NCBI GenBank assembly: GCA_009886115.1
Contig: VFJJ01000026.1
Location: 31,536-95,535, forward strand
Source of the DNA: Actinomycetota bacterium
Lineage (GTDB): Bacteria > Actinomycetota > Acidimicrobiia > IMCC26256 > VFJJ01
Length of the DNA stretch: 64,000 bases
Reading direction: 5' to 3'
Shown: piece after piece, positions 10,770-19,933 of the stretch
Numbering within the stretch: the stretch's first letter is position 1
Layout: every line of letters begins with the position of its first letter
Notes under the pieces: model-generated
Seen by the model: only the letters and a program-made list of their open reading frames with translations
Database searches by the model: none
What the model was told of the DNA's origin: nothing
Translations under genes and position numbers: made by a program

Positions 10770-11926
10770 CACGGGTCGGGGCCGTCGCCCCCGCCCTGTC
10801 GGCGGCCGAGGTCGCCGAGCGGGCGCGCGAGATCGCGGCGTCGATCGGGAGCTCGCACGGCCCGGTCGTCGCCGTGGGGGCACAGACGCACTGGGAGGTG
10901 GGCGGTCCGGTCCCCGATCTCGAAGAGGCGCTCGTGGTTCGCGCTCCCAGCGGCATCGTGGCGTACGACCCCGCCGAGCTCACGATCACCTGTGGCGCAG
11001 GGACGCCCGTCGCCATGCTCGACGCGACGCTGGCCGAAGCGGGCCAGGAGTGCCCGCTCGACCCGGCCGATCCCGCTGCCACGGTCGGGGGCGTGCTGAT
11101 GGCCGGGCTCTCGGGTCGGCGTCGGCTGCGGTGGGGACCCCTGCGCGAGCGTCTGCTCGAAGCCCGGTTCGTCACCGGAGACGGCCGGATCGTCAAGGGC
11201 GGAGGGCCCACGGTCAAGAACGTGACCGGCTTCGACGTCTGCCGGCTCCTGGTCGGATCGCTCGGGACCCTCGGGGTCGCCGTCCAGGTCACGCTGCGGT
11301 GCCAGCCCCGCCAATCGGTCGCGCTGTGGACGGTCGGTCCGACCGGCGTGAGTGCAGCCGACGTGCGCCGCCGGCTCTTCAACCCGTCGTGCGTGGCCAG
11401 CGACACCCAGGGTGTGCACGTGCTCTTCGAAGGTCACGCCGACGACATCGACGCGGAGCTCGCGGTGTCGGGGTGCACGCCCGTGGTGGCCGGGCCGATC
11501 GGGCCGCAGGGGCCCTGGCGGGGACGGATCTCCGTTCCGGTCACGGCATTGCGGGCCGTCGTCGACGGACTCGACGGACTCGACGGACTCGACGGGCTCG
11601 GCGCGCTCGCAACGTCGATGGTTCCCGCCGCCGGCGACGGAGTGACCGTCGCCTGGCTCGCCGAGTGGGGAGTGGGGACCGTGCACGTGGCGTCGCTGTC
11701 GGCCGAGGGGCTCCTGGCGGCCCGGGCGCTGGCCCAGGCCCACGGCGGTTGGCTCCTACGGGAGGCTGGACGCCTGGGTCCCGCCGGCCCGGATGGCGCG
11801 GGCCCCTCCGGCGTGGGCCTCGACGACGGGTTCGGCGTGGGCCTGCCCGATCCGCAGATCCAGCGCCGGCTCAAGATGGCGTTCGATCCGGCCGGTCGCC
11901 TCAACCCGGGAAGGATCCCGCTGTGA
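10766..11926 (+). CDS. glcE: FAD-binding oxidase, glycolate oxidase subunit GlcE type
   Basis: GTG start overlapping the glcD stop; AGTPVAMLDATLAEAGQECPLDP, VGGVLMAGLSGRRRLRWGPLRERLLEARFVTGDGRIVKGGGPTVKNVTGFDVCRLLVGSLGTLG. Confidence 0.88.
   Translation: MTRVGAVAPALSAAEVAERAREIAASIGSSHGPVVAVGAQTHWEVGGPVPDLEEALVVRAPSGIVAYDPAELTITCGAGTPVAMLDATLAEAGQECPLDPADPAATVGGVLMAGLSGRRRLRWGPLRERLLEARFVTGDGRIVKGGGPTVKNVTGFDVCRLLVGSLGTLGVAVQVTLRCQPRQSVALWTVGPTGVSAADVRRRLFNPSCVASDTQGVHVLFEGHADDIDAELAVSGCTPVVAGPIGPQGPWRGRISVPVTALRAVVDGLDGLDGLDGLGALATSMVPAAGDGVTVAWLAEWGVGTVHVASLSAEGLLAARALAQAHGGWLLREAGRLGPAGPDGAGPSGVGLDDGFGVGLPDPQIQRRLKMAFDPAGRLNPGRIPL
11564..11599 (+). repeat. 9-bp tandem repeat x4 (gacggactc / gacgggctc) inside glcE
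   Basis: Encodes (DGL)4. Confidence 0.9.
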
Positions 11927-13302
11927 CCGCCCTCGACTCGGTGCCCACGACACAACGTCCGATGGGCGTTGCTCCCCAGGGCCCCCTCGACATCTCCGAC
12001 GACGACCTCGTCTCGTGCGTGGCGTGCGGGCTGTGCCTACCGCACTGTCCCACGTACCGCGTGACGGGTCTGGAGACATCGTCGCCCCGGGGGCGGATCG
12101 CGGCCATGCGGGCGGTCCAGTTCGGCGGAGCGCCCATCGACACCGTGTTCGAGCGGTACATGGAGGAATGCATCCAGTGCCGGGGTTGCGAGGCGGCGTG
12201 CCCATCCCAGGTTCCCTACGGGCGCCTCATCGAGGGCGCGCGCCAGGCCCTCCACGAGCGCCGGTCCCACGACCGACGACGCCGCCGCCGACTGGCCGAG
12301 TGGCTGGGATACACGGTGATCCTGCCCCGGCACCGGCTCGTGATCGCCGCGACGTGGCTCCTGGGGTTGGGTCAACGGCTGCGCCTGGTGCCGCGGCGGC
12401 TCGTGCCCCGGGGCGTCGCCCTACCTCTGGTGTCGCTGACCGAGCTCCGGCACCCGTTGCAGCCCACGGCGCCCACGGCGCCGTCCGGCGCGTCATCGGG
12501 TGGCCCCTCGACGGGGAACCCCACCAACGCCTTTGACGCAGTGCTGTTCACGGGCTGCGTGATGGACGCCTGGCAGCGGGGGACGCACCGGTCGGCGATC
12601 ACCGTGATGGAATCCACCGGCGCCATGGTGGGCCTCCCGGGACCGGGCGGCGACTGCTGCGGCGCCCTGCACGTGCACGCCGGCCGCACGGCCGAAGCCC
12701 GCCGTCTCGCGGAGCGGGTGATCGCCTCGATGCCCGGGGATGCCCCGATCGTGGTCGACTCGGCCGGATGCGGCGCCGCGCTGAAAGACTACGGGCACCT
12801 CCTCGGCAGCCCCGAGGCCCGGGCGTTCTCCGAGCGCGTGCACGACTTCGCCGAGTGGCTTGCGCCGCGGGTCGATCGGCTGGCGGTGCGCGACACCCAC
12901 GAGCGGGTGGTGGTGGCCGATCCATGCCATCTCCGCCACGTGCAGCGCCAGACGACCCCGGTGCGGTCGATCCTGGCGGCCAGCCATCGCACGGTCGACA
13001 CCGACGACGACGGCCTGTGCTGCGGTGCTGGCGGGGCCTACAACGCGCTCCAGCCCGACCTGGCCCTGGCCGCCCGGGAGCGCAAGATCGCGGCCCTGCA
13101 ACGGGCGGCCGGCGGGGCGGCGCTCACCGACTTCAGGGTCGTCTCGGCCAACCCCGGTTGCCTCATGCACCTGATGGCGGCCGGTGTCCGGGCCGTGCAC
13201 CCGGCCGATCTCCTCGCCGAGGCGCTCGACCCCGAGCATCCGCGCTGGCCCCGTGACGCCATCCGGCCCGAGCCGTCTCGTCACCCGGGGAGCACACCAT
13301 GA
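11923..13302 (+). CDS. glcF: Iron-sulfur subunit, GlcF type
   Basis: CVACGLCLPHCPTYRVTGLETSSPRGRI, CIQCRGCEAACPSQVPYGRLIE, CCGALHVHAG, CCGAGGAYN. Confidence 0.9.
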   Translation: MTALDSVPTTQRPMGVAPQGPLDISDDDLVSCVACGLCLPHCPTYRVTGLETSSPRGRIAAMRAVQFGGAPIDTVFERYMEECIQCRGCEAACPSQVPYGRLIEGARQALHERRSHDRRRRRRLAEWLGYTVILPRHRLVIAATWLLGLGQRLRLVPRRLVPRGVALPLVSLTELRHPLQPTAPTAPSGASSGGPSTGNPTNAFDAVLFTGCVMDAWQRGTHRSAITVMESTGAMVGLPGPGGDCCGALHVHAGRTAEARRLAERVIASMPGDAPIVVDSAGCGAALKDYGHLLGSPEARAFSERVHDFAEWLAPRVDRLAVRDTHERVVVADPCHLRHVQRQTTPVRSILAASHRTVDTDDDGLCCGAGGAYNALQPDLALAARERKIAALQRAAGGAALTDFRVVSANPGCLMHLMAAGVRAVHPADLLAEALDPEHPRWPRDAIRPEPSRHPGSTP

Positions 13303-13520
13303 ACGAACGCCACGCCGAGCTGATCGGCCGCCTCGAAGCCGTTGAGTCCGAGATCGGCGACCTCATCTACGGGCTGCTGCGTGATGCCGTGTCGAGGGGT
13401 GAGGCCAAGCGCCCCGCCGAGGAGCGCCGGTTGACCCAGGCCCGCAACGCCATCACCAAGGCCATCCGCCTGCTGTCGGTCGACGACGGCAATTCGGGCC
13501 CGGCGGGAGACCACGAGTGA
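13299..13520 (+). CDS. Small hypothetical protein (73 aa)
   Basis: ATG overlaps glcF stop and the 3' end overlaps the next GTG start, so coding in a tight operon is likely. Confidence 0.6.
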   Translation: MNERHAELIGRLEAVESEIGDLIYGLLRDAVSRGEAKRPAEERRLTQARNAITKAIRLLSVDDGNSGPAGDHE

Positions 13521-14212
13521 ACCGGCGCGCCGGTCTCGCCGGGAACGCCTACTTCGTAGAACCCAAGGGAGGTAAGGGCCCTGGGGTTCTGTTGCTGCAC
13601 GGCTGGTGGGGGCTCACCGACTTCTTCCGCGGCGTCGCCCATCGACTCGCCGACGAGGGCTACAGCGTGCTCGCCCCCGATCTCCACGGTGGGCTCACTG
13701 CTGACACGCCCGACGAGGCCGAGGAGATCCTCGCCGATGCCGACGTGAACGAGGTGGCGGCGCTGGTGCTGTCATCGGTCCACACGCTGCGGGCGTTGTC
13801 CCGAAGCAACGCCGACTCCGTCGCCGTCATCGGCTTTTCGATGGGCGCATCATGGGCATTTTGGCTCGCCGCCCGGGCGCCCCAGGCGGTACGGGCCGTC
13901 GTGGGCTTCTACGGCGCCCAGTCGCTCGCTCTCGACGATTCGGCCGAAGAGACGGCCTTCCTCGGCCACTTCGCCGAGCACGACGAGCTGGTCAGCCCGG
14001 ACGAGGTCGCCGAGTTGCTCGCCCATCTGCGCCTCCTCGGACGGCCCACCACCTTCCATCGCTACCCGGGCACGGCCCACTGGTTCTTCGAGGCCGATCG
14101 ACCGCCGGCCTACGACCCCGAGGCGGCGACGCTGGCCTGGGACCGGACGATCGCCTTCCTGCGGGAGCGGATGCCCGAGCCCACGGCACCGGGTTCCCCC
14201 GCAGACGCCTGA
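13517..14212 (+). CDS. Dienelactone hydrolase family protein
   Basis: GVLLLHGWWGLTDFFRGVAHRLADEGYSVLAPDLHGG, GFSMGASWAFWLA, YPGTAHWFFEADRP. Confidence 0.87.
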   Translation: MNRRAGLAGNAYFVEPKGGKGPGVLLLHGWWGLTDFFRGVAHRLADEGYSVLAPDLHGGLTADTPDEAEEILADADVNEVAALVLSSVHTLRALSRSNADSVAVIGFSMGASWAFWLAARAPQAVRAVVGFYGAQSLALDDSAEETAFLGHFAEHDELVSPDEVAELLAHLRLLGRPTTFHRYPGTAHWFFEADRPPAYDPEAATLAWDRTIAFLRERMPEPTAPGSPADA

Positions 14213-15357
14213 TGGATCATCGACGCCACACCGGGGTCGCTCGCGGCCGCGGGCGCGCTCCGTCGCAGTCCATCGCGGCGACCATCGTGATCGGCGTCGT
14301 GCTCGCGGCGTCGGTGGCTGCGAGCTGCTCGACCGGTTCCGATGGTGCGAGCACCGGCCCGTCGGCGACGACGGGGAGCGACCCGGCCGCGGGGTCTTCT
14401 TCGTCGCCCGGGTCGACGACGACGAGCCGACCCGACCCGTACTCCGCGTGCTCGTTCGTCGACCGGGAGGCTGCCGAGCTGGCATACGTCGCGGGCCTTC
14501 CGTTCGACGATCGCACCGTCTCGGCCGAGCCACCGGTTCCCGTCGATGCCGCCGAGGCGGTTGCAGCGGCGTCGGCCGTCGTCGACGGCACCTGCGAGCT
14601 GGCGATCTTCGAGGGCGGGGGGCTCACCACCGCGGCGGTGGAGGTGGCGCGGGCCCGATCCGATGCCTCCATCGTGGTCGTCGACCTCCTCGGCGAGCAT
14701 GTCGACGCCGCCCTGCCGAGCAACCTCGTGGTGATCGACGTGCGCCTCGATCAGGTGGCGTTCCTGGCCGGATTCGTCGCCGCCGGGATGGCCCCTCGTG
14801 GCACGGTCACCGTCGGGAACGGATCGTCCGACGCCGAGGACCCGGCGATCCCCGACGGGCTCGAGCCTCTCGCCGATGCGTTCGCTTCCGGTGTGCGCTA
14901 TCGGGTGGGTGTCTCGGGACTCCCGACGACCATCGGCGAAGGCGGATCGGTGCGGCTGGTTCTCGATCCGGCGGAGCTGACCGACCCCGAGTCGACGCTC
15001 GCTCGGGCCCGGGCCACGGGAACCCTGGTCGTGTGGCCAGCGGGCGACCTCTGCGCTGCCGTGGCGTCCACCTGCGACCTGGCGCTCACCGGTCTCGTCG
15101 CCGACTTGGGCCCCGCGCTGGCGGAGCTGGCAGATCGGGCGGTAGGAGGCGCGTTCATCGGCGGGCGGCGCATCGCCGTCGACCTGGCGAGCGGACAGGC
15201 CCGGTTGGCGCCCTTCCACGACCTCGAGCCCCGCCTCGGCCCGGCATTGCCGCTCGAGGCGGCGGCGTTGGCCGTGTACATCATCGACGGCGAGGTGCGG
15301 GTGGCGCCTCGCGACCTGCCAGCGTCGGCTGGTCGCGCATCCGACGGCCGCGGCTGA
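14212..15357 (+). CDS. Secreted lipoprotein with BMP/PnrA-like region
   Basis: Membrane-targeting N-terminus with VAASCS lipobox; RLDQVAFLAGFVAAGMAPRGTVTVG resembles BMP-family proteins. Confidence 0.6.
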   Translation: MDHRRHTGVARGRGRAPSQSIAATIVIGVVLAASVAASCSTGSDGASTGPSATTGSDPAAGSSSSPGSTTTSRPDPYSACSFVDREAAELAYVAGLPFDDRTVSAEPPVPVDAAEAVAAASAVVDGTCELAIFEGGGLTTAAVEVARARSDASIVVVDLLGEHVDAALPSNLVVIDVRLDQVAFLAGFVAAGMAPRGTVTVGNGSSDAEDPAIPDGLEPLADAFASGVRYRVGVSGLPTTIGEGGSVRLVLDPAELTDPESTLARARATGTLVVWPAGDLCAAVASTCDLALTGLVADLGPALAELADRAVGGAFIGGRRIAVDLASGQARLAPFHDLEPRLGPALPLEAAALAVYIIDGEVRVAPRDLPASAGRASDGRG

Positions 15358-15670
15358 CGGCCACCCGGCCATTCACGACCCGAACCCCTTCGCCGACGAG
15401 CCGTTGCGTGTGCTCGGCTTCGTGGCCGGGCACGAGTCGGCCCGATGCGTTCACCACCCGCCACCACGGCCACTGGCCGCCGCTGTGCGCGAGGAGCCGT
15501 CCGACGGCACGGGCCGCTCCCGGAAAGCCGGCCTCGGCTGCAACCTCGCCGTAGGTCACGACATCGCCGGGAACCGTCGCCAGCAAGACCGCCTCGACCG
15601 CATCACGCAGCGAGGGCGTCGGTCCCCCGGGCCCGGGAGCGGGCCCCGGTGTGGTCATCGGTGGGGTCAT
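15281..15670 (-). CDS. Alkyltransferase-like (ATL) DNA-binding protein, MGMT family
   Basis: VPGDVVTYGEVAAEAGFPGAARAVGRLLAHSGG...WPWWRVVNASGRL; the PCHRV alkyl-acceptor motif is replaced by PWWRVV. Confidence 0.85.
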   Translation of the reverse strand: MTPPMTTPGPAPGPGGPTPSLRDAVEAVLLATVPGDVVTYGEVAAEAGFPGAARAVGRLLAHSGGQWPWWRVVNASGRLVPGHEAEHTQRLVGEGVRVVNGRVAVSRGRRMRDQPTLAGREAPPAPRRR

Positions 15671-15680
15671 CGGCCGTTAC

Positions 15681-15744
15681 GTTCGATCCGTCAAATCAGT
15701 TCGTTCCGTTAAATCAGTTCAATCTGTTGAATCAGTTCGATCTG
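15681..15744. repeat. Degenerate 18-bp tandem repeat x3.6, AT-rich, intergenic
   Basis: gttcgatccgtcaaatca / gttcgttccgttaaatca / gttcaatctgttgaatca / gttcgatctg. Confidence 0.9.
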
Positions 15745-15797
15745 CCTGGTTCCGTTGTCGTTCAGGCGGCGCTGGCAGCGCACCCAACGGAGACCGC

Positions 15798-16427
15798 TCA
15801 GGCCCGACCGAAGAGACGATCGCCGGCGTCGCCCAGGCCCGGCACGATGAACGCCCGCTCGTCGAGCTTCTCGTCGATCGCCGCGGTGAAGATCCGGGCC
15901 TCCGGGAACGCCCGCTCGACCCGGTCGATCCCGTCGGGGGAGGCGATCATGCACACGATGATCATGCGACTCGCCCCCCGGCGCTGCAGCATCTCGAGCG
16001 TGGCCACCATCGAGCCGCCGGTGGCCAGCATGGGGTCGATCACGATCACCGCCCGGTCGGTGAGATCCTCGGGCAGCTTCTCGCAGTAGAGCGCAGGCTC
16101 GAACGTGGCCTCGTCGCGCCGGAGCCCGACCACGCCGACCTCGGCAGCCGGCAGCGCCGTGAGGACCCCGTCGAGCAGACCCAGCCCGGCTCGCAGGATC
16201 GGCACGACGAGCGGCCCGGGCTCGGCGAGACGGGCTCCCGCAGCCGGGAGGCCGAGCGGGGTCGTCACCTCGACCTCCTCGGTGACGAAGTCGCGCGTGG
16301 CCTCGTAGCACAGGAACAGCGCCAGTTCGCGCACGAGGCCGCGGAAGGTGGCCGGGTCGGTGCGCTCGTCGCGGATGCGTACGAGGCGGTGGGCGACGAG
16401 GGGATGGTCGACGACGGTCACCGACAT
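15798..16427 (-). CDS. upp: Uracil phosphoribosyltransferase
   Basis: VPILRAGLGLLDGVLTALPAAEVGVVGLRRDE, VIVIDPMLATGGSMVATLEMLQRRGA. Confidence 0.93.
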   Translation of the reverse strand: MSVTVVDHPLVAHRLVRIRDERTDPATFRGLVRELALFLCYEATRDFVTEEVEVTTPLGLPAAGARLAEPGPLVVPILRAGLGLLDGVLTALPAAEVGVVGLRRDEATFEPALYCEKLPEDLTDRAVIVIDPMLATGGSMVATLEMLQRRGASRMIIVCMIASPDGIDRVERAFPEARIFTAAIDEKLDERAFIVPGLGDAGDRLFGRA

Positions 16428-16450
16428 GCTGGCTCCTGGTCCTTGAACAC

Positions 16451-16470
16451 CGAGCTACCGACGTAGCTCG
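16451..16470. promoter_or_regulatory. Inverted repeat (possible operator) upstream of upp
   Basis: cgagcta-ccgacg-tagctcg, perfect 7-bp arms, 24 bp upstream of the upp start. Confidence 0.5.
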
Positions 16471-16481
16471 ATCGCTGATGC

Positions 16482-16561
16482 CTGAATCGCTCTCTGAATC
16501 GCTGTCTGAATCGCTGTCTGGATCGCTGTCTGGATCGCTGTCTGGATCGCTGTCTGGATCA
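16482..16561. repeat. 12-bp tandem repeat x6.7 (ctgaatcgctgt / ctggatcgctgt)
   Basis: Read directly; lies in the upp/psuK divergent intergenic region. Confidence 0.95.
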
Positions 16562-16580
16562 CGTCGCCCATGTCGACGGG

Positions 16581-16590
16581 TGCACGTGCA
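16581..16590. promoter_or_regulatory. Perfect 10-bp palindrome tgcacgtgca upstream of the psuK-like gene
   Basis: Palindrome in divergent promoter region. Confidence 0.4.
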
Positions 16591-16705
16591 ACGATCTTGG
16601 CATGATCCCCGAGTCGAGGCCCCAGCCACAACCGCGACCATCGGCTTCGCACCAGCGCCCGGCCGCGCCGTCACGTAGGGCGGGTTCCCCCGAGCTCGGC
16701 CGCCG

Positions 16706-17629
16706 ATGACCGACGCGCCGTTGATCCTCACCGTCGGCGACCTCGTCGAGGACGTCGTCGTACGCATCGACGGTCCCGTCGAGCCCGCGGCCGACACGGC
16801 GGTCTCGATCAGCCGTCATCGGGGCGGCAGCGCCGCGAACGTCGCCGTGGCCGTCGTGCGCGCCGGCGGACGAGCGCGTTTCGTCGGTCGCATCGGTCCC
16901 GACGTCCGGGGGAGCGCGCTCGTCGACGCGCTGCGCGACGAGGGCGTGGAAACGATCTGCGAGACGGGTCCCGACGATGGCCCGTCGACGGGGACGATCG
17001 TCGTGATCGTCGACGGTGCGGCCGAGCGGTCGTTCCTCACCGATCGCGGCGCCTGCGTCGACCTCGGCGGACCCGACCCGGCCTGGCTCGACGGTGTCGA
17101 TGCCGTGCACCTCCCCGCGTACTCCTTCTCGGGCGGGCGAATCGCAGCGACCAGCCGGCGCCTCTGCGAGCTCGCGCTCGAGCGGGGGCTGCCGGTGAGC
17201 GTCGACGCATCCTCGACGAGCGTGCTGCGAGATCTCGGCCCGGGACCCTTCTGGGCGGCGCTCACCGAGCTCGGCGTGGGCATCCTGTTTGCCAACGAGG
17301 CCGAGGCCCATGTGCTGTCGGCGGTCGAGGGTTGGCCCGACAACGGCGCGATGCTGGTCGTCGTGAAGCACGGAGCCGCACCCACGATCGTGCATCGCCC
17401 CGGCCTCGGCCTCGTGGCGATCGCCGTCCCGACCATCGACACGGTGCTCGACACCACCGGCGCGGGCGACGCCTTCGCTGCCGGGTTCCTTCTCGCCACC
17501 TTCAGAGGCCATGGACCCGTCGATGCGGCCGAGGCGGCGCACGGGCACGCCTCCAGGGTCGTCACGGCGCTCGGGGCCGGGGGTCCCGAACGCACCGGCC
17601 TCATGGCGCGAGCCCGGCGACTGCGATGA
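16706..17629 (+). CDS. psuK: PfkB-family sugar kinase, probable pseudouridine kinase
   Basis: LTVGDLVEDVVVRIDGPV, RGGSAANVAVAVVRAGG, DTTGAGDAFAAGFL; 4 bp overlap with psuG-like gene. Confidence 0.75.
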   Translation: MTDAPLILTVGDLVEDVVVRIDGPVEPAADTAVSISRHRGGSAANVAVAVVRAGGRARFVGRIGPDVRGSALVDALRDEGVETICETGPDDGPSTGTIVVIVDGAAERSFLTDRGACVDLGGPDPAWLDGVDAVHLPAYSFSGGRIAATSRRLCELALERGLPVSVDASSTSVLRDLGPGPFWAALTELGVGILFANEAEAHVLSAVEGWPDNGAMLVVVKHGAAPTIVHRPGLGLVAIAVPTIDTVLDTTGAGDAFAAGFLLATFRGHGPVDAAEAAHGHASRVVTALGAGGPERTGLMARARRLR

Positions 17630-18549
17630 GGACGATCCACATCTCCGACGAGGTCACCGACGCGCTGGGCGACGGTCGAGCCGTGGTGGCGCTCGAGTCG
17701 ACGATCTTCAGCAGCCTCGGGCTGCCGGCGCCCCACAACGAGGATGCGCTCCGGCGCTGCGACGCAGCCGTGCGGGCCCGTGGCGCGGTGCCCGCGATGG
17801 TGGCCGTGCTCGACGGGGTCGCCCGGATCGGCCTCGACGGCACCGACGGAACCGATGTCGGACGGGTCCTGGCCGGCACCCACAAGCTCGCCGAACGTGA
17901 CCTCCCCTGGGCGGTCGGCACCGGACTGGCCGTCGGTGTGACCACGGTGTCGGCGACGGTCGCCCTGGCCGCCGGCGCCGGCATCGCCGTGTTCGCCACC
18001 GGAGGGATCGGCGGTGTGCACCGCGGCGCCGAGCACAGCTTCGACGTGAGCTCCGACCTCACCGCCCTGGCCCGGCATCCCGTCACCACCGTGTGCGCCG
18101 GGGCCAAGGGGTTTCTCGATCTCCCCAAGACCCTCGAGTACCTCGAGACGCTCGGGGTGCCCGTGCTGGGCCTCGCCACCGACGAGTTCCCGGCGTTCTG
18201 GTGCCGAACGAGCGGGCTGCGCGTCCCGCACCGGGTGGAGGGCCCGGGCGCCATCGCCCAGATCGTGCGTGCGGCTCGCGCGCTCGGAGCCGTCAACGGC
18301 ATCCTGGTCGTGAACCCGTGCCCCGAGGATGCGGCCCTGGCACGCGACACGATCGAGCCGGCGATCGAGGACGCCCTGGCGGCGGCGGCGTCGTCCGGCA
18401 TCACCGGCGGTGCGGTCACGCCGTTCGTCCTGAGCCACCTCGCCGATGCGACCGGCGGCCGCACGCTGCCGGCCAACCTGGCCCTCGCCGAGCACAACGC
18501 CAGTGTCGCCGCCCGGATCGCCGTGGCCCTCTCGGCGGCGTCGCGCTGA
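17626..18549 (+). CDS. psuG: Pseudouridine-5'-phosphate glycosidase
   Basis: VALESTIFSSLGLPAPHN, VTTVSATVALAAGAGIAVFATGGIGGVHRGAEHSFDVSSDLTALA, GVPVLGLATDEFPAFW. Confidence 0.93.
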   Translation: MRTIHISDEVTDALGDGRAVVALESTIFSSLGLPAPHNEDALRRCDAAVRARGAVPAMVAVLDGVARIGLDGTDGTDVGRVLAGTHKLAERDLPWAVGTGLAVGVTTVSATVALAAGAGIAVFATGGIGGVHRGAEHSFDVSSDLTALARHPVTTVCAGAKGFLDLPKTLEYLETLGVPVLGLATDEFPAFWCRTSGLRVPHRVEGPGAIAQIVRAARALGAVNGILVVNPCPEDAALARDTIEPAIEDALAAAASSGITGGAVTPFVLSHLADATGGRTLPANLALAEHNASVAARIAVALSAASR

Positions 18550-18702
18550 GCCGACACAACGAGATCGCAAGAACAACGGGTCATCGGCCAGGCCCGTCCG
18601 GGACCTCCGTCCCTGGTCCGAGTCCGTACCCGGCGGTAGCATCGCGTCCGAGAGCACTGCCCGACTGGGGACCCGGTCGGAACAACAGAACAAGGGGATC
18701 AC

Positions 18703-19821
18703 GTGAAGAAGAACAAGTCCTGGCGGGTACTCCTCGCCCTCCTCGCAACGCTGACCATGGTGGCAGCAGCGTGTGGGGACGATGACGACGACACCACCGC
18801 TCCTGCCGACACCACCGCTCCTGCCGACACCACGACCGCACCCGCGGCCGCCACCACGGCCCCTCCGGCCGCCTCGGCGATATCGGTCGGGTTGGTCTAC
18901 GACACCACCGGACGTGGCGACCAATCGTTCAACGATGCCGCCGCCGCTGGTGGAGACCAGGCGACCGCTGAGTTGGGCGTCGAGTTCAGCGAGGCCACGC
19001 CCAACGCCGACGGCTCCAACCGGGCCGAGCTCCTGCAGCTCCAAGCCGACACGAACCCGCTCGTGTTCGGGATCGGGTTCCTCTTCGCCGACGAGATCAA
19101 CGGCGTGGCCCTGGCGAATCCCACGGTGAACTTCGCAGTGGTCGACGGTGTACCGACCGAAGACCCGGCCCCGAACCTGGCCCTGCTGCTCTTCGCCGAG
19201 CACGAGGGCTCGTTCCTGATGGGTGCGGCCGCGGCGCTCAAGAGCGAGACGGGCACCATCGGGTTCATCGGTGGTGTCAACGTCGATCTCATCAAGAAGT
19301 TCGAGGCTGGATTCACAGCCGGCGCCCAGTACATCAACCCCGACATCGAGGTGCTCGCCGAGTACATCACCCAGCCGCCCGACTTCACCGGCTTCAACTC
19401 ACCCGACCGGGGCAAGGAGATCGGCCTGTCGATGTACGACGACGGCGCCGACATCGTCTATGCCGCAGCCGGCGGGTCCGGTGGCGGGCTCTTCGAGGCG
19501 GCTAAGGAGTTCTCCGAGGGCGGGGACTCGAAGGTCTGGGCGATCGGCGTCGACTCCGACCAGTACAACATCGTCGATCCGGCCGTGCGGGACTATATCC
19601 TCACCTCGATGCTCAAGCGGGTCGACGTTGCGGTGTTCAACACCATCGAGGCCGCCAACAGCGGGGCCTTTGTGCCCGGTTTCAACATCTTCAACCTGGC
19701 GGTCGACGGCGTGGGCTACTCGACGAGCGGCGGCTTCGTCGACGACATCACCGGGGACCTCGAGGACATCAAGGCCAAGATCATCAGTGGCGAGATCGTC
19801 GTTCCCGAGACGCTCGCTTGA
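18703..19821 (+). CDS. BMP family ABC transporter substrate-binding lipoprotein (nucleoside-type)
   Basis: Lipobox MVAAACG; VGLVYDTTGRGDQSFNDAAAAG, FIGGVNVDLIKKFEAGFTAGAQYI, WAIGVDSDQYN, LTSMLKRVD. Confidence 0.92.
   Translation: MKKNKSWRVLLALLATLTMVAAACGDDDDDTTAPADTTAPADTTTAPAAATTAPPAASAISVGLVYDTTGRGDQSFNDAAAAGGDQATAELGVEFSEATPNADGSNRAELLQLQADTNPLVFGIGFLFADEINGVALANPTVNFAVVDGVPTEDPAPNLALLLFAEHEGSFLMGAAAALKSETGTIGFIGGVNVDLIKKFEAGFTAGAQYINPDIEVLAEYITQPPDFTGFNSPDRGKEIGLSMYDDGADIVYAAAGGSGGGLFEAAKEFSEGGDSKVWAIGVDSDQYNIVDPAVRDYILTSMLKRVDVAVFNTIEAANSGAFVPGFNIFNLAVDGVGYSTSGGFVDDITGDLEDIKAKIISGEIVVPETLA
18790..18825 (+). repeat. 18-bp exact tandem duplication (gacaccaccgctcctgcc x2) in lipoprotein linker
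   Basis: Encodes DTTAPA DTTAPA. Confidence 0.9.
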
Positions 19822-19933
19822 TCGTTCCCCAACGGGAGCTCTAGCTCGTTAGAGGTTGCACCACACATGACGCCCTGCGGGGGGTCGGGCTACGGTTCGG
19901 CTCCTCGCAGTGCGTTCGGAAGGGGGACCGATC

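Noticed and set aside
16478-16678. ORF encoding SESLSESLSGSLSGS repeats (and the opposite-strand AIQTAIQTAIQT ORF)
   Set aside because: Produced by the 12-bp repeat being a multiple of three; no start context or conserved portion, so treated as a non-coding repeat
18550-18702. Possible riboswitch upstream of the BMP lipoprotein
   Set aside because: Only a short gggac/gtccc stem was visible; no recognised aptamer pattern
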